DNA of 14,869 nucleotides from Rhodospirillaceae bacterium (GTDB taxonomy: Bacteria > Pseudomonadota > Alphaproteobacteria > UBA7985): the NCBI GenBank assembly GCA_002700865.1, contig PAFB01000014.1, forward strand, positions 1-14,869, given 5' to 3'. Below the pieces are notes generated by a model. The model was not told the origin of the DNA. It did not search any database and saw only the letters and a program-made list of their open reading frames with translations. This document shows, one piece after another, positions 13,530-14,869 of the stretch. Position numbers and translations under genes: made by a program. Numbering within the stretch: position 1 is the first letter of the stretch; each line of letters begins with the position of its first letter.

Positions 13530-14135
13530 TCAGCCGTCCAGCGCGCCTTTGGTCGACGGAATTTGATCGGCCGCTCGGGGGTCAATACTCACCGCCATAC
13601 GCACCGCGCGGGCAAAAGCCTTGAAGCAGGCTTCCGCGCGGTGGTGACTGTTCTCACCATACAAGACGGCAATATGAACATTGGCCTGCGCCGCATTGGT
13701 CACGGCCTGGAAGAACTCACGGAACAGCTCGGTTTCCATGGTCCCCAAAGTCGGCATCTCAAAGGTCGCGTCCCAGACCAGATGCGGGCGGCCGGAGAAA
13801 TCGACCACAGCCCGCGCCAGCGCCTCGTCCATCGGCACGTAGGCGTGGCCATAGCGGTTGATCCCGCGCTTGTCCCCCAAGGCTTCCTTGAGCGCCTGGC
13901 CCAGCACAAGGCCGATATCCTCAGTGGTGTGGTGCGCATCAATGTGCAGATCACCTTTGGCTTCGATGGTCAGGTCGATGAGTGCATGCTTACCCAGCAG
14001 GTCGAGCATGTGGTCAAGGAAGCCAATGCCGGTCGAAATCTGGTTCGTACCGGTTCCATCGAGGTTAAGGGATAGGGAAACGTCGGTTTCACTGGTTTTG
14101 CGCTGCAAAGATACGGTCCGCGCGGATGAAGCCAT
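13530..14135 (-). CDS. hisB: Imidazoleglycerol-phosphate dehydratase
   Basis: HisB dehydrates imidazole glycerol phosphate to imidazole acetol phosphate. The 201-residue protein is the monofunctional dehydratase, without the HisN-type phosphatase domain of the enterobacterial fusion. The metal-binding signatures are FLDHMLDLLGKHA (about 42-54), DAHHTTEDIG (about 71-80) and ENSHHRAEACFKAFARA (about 162-178). The start at 14135 (MASSARTVSLQRKTSET) follows GGAG with an 8-nt spacer. A longer in-frame extension toward hslV is not supported by family length. It is the first gene of the leftward his cluster and diverges from hslV across 151 bp. Confidence 0.97.
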   Translation of the reverse strand: MASSARTVSLQRKTSETDVSLSLNLDGTGTNQISTGIGFLDHMLDLLGKHALIDLTIEAKGDLHIDAHHTTEDIGLVLGQALKEALGDKRGINRYGHAYVPMDEALARAVVDFSGRPHLVWDATFEMPTLGTMETELFREFFQAVTNAAQANVHIAVLYGENSHHRAEACFKAFARAVRMAVSIDPRAADQIPSTKGALDG

Positions 14136-14170
14136 CGGGCATACTCCGTGGATACAGGTGGTGGTGGCTC

Positions 14171-14200
14171 TATGTAGCAGGGTCTTGGTTCGCGGTCCAA
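14171..14200 (-). promoter_or_regulatory. Weak candidate promoter for the his operon
   Basis: The minus strand shows TTGGAC (14200-14195), 18 nt, then TACATA (14176-14171), both partial matches. The start would be near 14164, about 30 nt before the hisB ATG. No leader peptide with consecutive histidine codons and no T-box-like element is visible in this 151-bp region. Confidence 0.25.
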
Positions 14201-14212
14201 CCACCGCTGCGC

Positions 14213-14241
14213 CTTGCGGGCCAGCTCCGCGCGTCCTACCT
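14213..14241 (+). promoter_or_regulatory. Possible heat-shock promoter for hslV
   Basis: CTTG (14213-14216), 18 nt, then CCTACCT (14235-14241) partly matches the alphaproteobacterial RpoH pattern CTTG-N17/18-CYTATnT. It would start transcription about 40 nt before the hslV ATG. The match is much weaker than the one upstream of clpB. hslVU is a classical heat-shock operon, which makes the position sensible. Confidence 0.3.
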
Positions 14242-14286
14242 CTGTTGGCAAGGCAAAAGACAAACAATTCGGGAAATACCACGCTT

Positions 14287-14862
14287 ATGAGCGACGAAAA
14301 CGTGATGCACGGCACCACAATCCTGTCGGTACGCAAGGGCAATGAAGTCGTTGTCGCCGGGGATGGTCAGGTCAGCCTTGGTCCCACGGTGATGAAGGGT
14401 TCGGCCATCAAGGTCCGGCGGTTGGGCAAGCGCAACGACGTCATCGGCGGCTTTGCCGGTGCGACCGCAGACGCCTTCACCCTGTTTGAACGGCTCGAAG
14501 CCAAGCTCGAAACCTACCCCGGACAGCTGGTTCGCGCGGCGGTGGAACTGGCCAAAGACTGGCGGAAGGACCGCTATCTGCGCCGCCTCGAAGCCATGCT
14601 GATTGTCGTGGATGCGGAGCATTCGCTGATCGTCACGGGAACCGGTGACGTCGTGGAGGCAGAGGCTGACGGCGTGCTGGCCATTGGCTCAGGGGGCAAC
14701 TATGCCCTGTCGGCGGCAAGGGCTTTGATCACGGTTGAAGACGACAGTCTGACGGCTGAGGACATTGCCCGGCGCGCGATGAAGGTCGCGGGCGATATCT
14801 GTGTTTACACCAACCATTCGGTACGCCTCGAAAAGCTCGAAAACAAAGCGGGAAGCAAATAA
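14287..14862 (+). CDS. hslV: ATP-dependent protease subunit HslV (ClpQ)
   Basis: HslV is the proteasome-like peptidase that forms a double hexameric ring capped by the HslU ATPase. The 191-residue protein has the N-terminal threonine protease signature GTTILSVRKGNEVVVAGDGQVSLG. A propeptide of about nine residues (MSDENVMHG) should be removed to expose T10 as the nucleophile. GSGGNYALSAARAL (about 138-151) is the conserved segment near the C-terminal half. The ATG at 14287 has only a weak Shine-Dalgarno. An ATG at 14305 would leave a 3-residue propeptide and is the alternative. Divergent from hisB, it ends 7 nt before the window edge, where hslU is expected. Confidence 0.97.
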   Translation: MSDENVMHGTTILSVRKGNEVVVAGDGQVSLGPTVMKGSAIKVRRLGKRNDVIGGFAGATADAFTLFERLEAKLETYPGQLVRAAVELAKDWRKDRYLRRLEAMLIVVDAEHSLIVTGTGDVVEAEADGVLAIGSGGNYALSAARALITVEDDSLTAEDIARRAMKVAGDICVYTNHSVRLEKLENKAGSK

Positions 14863-14864
14863 CC

Positions 14865-14869
14865 ATGGC
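14865..14869 (+). CDS. Possible start of the next gene (hslU expected), cut by the window edge
   Basis: An ATG occurs 2 nt after the hslV stop, and only five bases are visible (ATGGC). A purine-rich GGGAAG lies about 9 nt upstream, inside the end of hslV. hslU commonly follows hslV directly, so this is a guess from context and not recognition. Confidence 0.3.

Noticed and set aside
14136..14342. N-terminal extension of hisB toward and into hslV
   Set aside because: IGP dehydratases of this type are about 200 residues. The extension would overlap hslV and carries no conserved sequence, and GGAG precedes the ATG at 14135.

Overview
The window is a compact, moderately G+C-rich stretch of an alphaproteobacterial chromosome. 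Every recognisable gene is a housekeeping or conserved gene, and I see no insertion sequence, phage, CRISPR array, toxin-antitoxin pair or defence locus. The gene order hisS-prfA-prmC-DUF4167-clpB, the DUF4115 (RodZ-like) gene and the hslV/hisB divergence all point to Alphaproteobacteria. The histidyl-tRNA synthetase has a canonical bacterial motif 2, which argues against the Rhizobiales/Rhodobacterales/Caulobacterales group carrying the divergent enzyme. The order cannot be fixed from this sequence.

Layout. (1) 1-339 has no protein gene. On the minus strand it looks like the promoter and boxB/boxA leader of an rRNA operon whose 16S gene would lie off the left edge. (2) 340-1887 (+) is a MepM/YebA-like M23 murein endopeptidase. 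(3) 1932-8752 (-) holds, in transcription order, hisS, prfA, prmC, a DUF4167 gene and clpB. hisS and prfA overlap by 4 nt, and prfA and prmC are 6 nt apart. DUF4167 has its own 196-bp leader. clpB has a very good heat-shock (sigma-32) promoter and a 5' hairpin. (4) 8847-9962 (-) is a RodZ-like HTH/transmembrane/DUF4115 protein upstream of hisS. (5) 10103-14135 (-) is a tight histidine cluster, hisB-hisH-GNAT-hisA-hisF-hisE, followed by a HINT-type HIT gene. (6) 14287-14862 (+) is hslV, divergent from hisB. A possible next ATG sits 2 nt after its stop, at the window end.

How the genes work together. hisB, hisH, hisA, hisF and hisE cover the middle of histidine biosynthesis: PR-ATP hydrolysis, PRFAR formation, IGP synthase, and IGP dehydration. 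hisS then charges tRNA-His. PrfA is release factor 1, and PrmC methylates the glutamine of its GGQ motif. ClpB and HslV are heat-shock proteostasis proteins. The M23 enzyme and the RodZ-like protein belong to envelope growth and shape.

I did not find a clear undescribed system. The items most worth a second look are the rrn leader at the left edge, the clpB promoter and hairpin, the GNAT gene locked into the his operon, the uncharacterised DUF4167 protein with its structured leader, and the HisRS type as a tRNA-identity marker.
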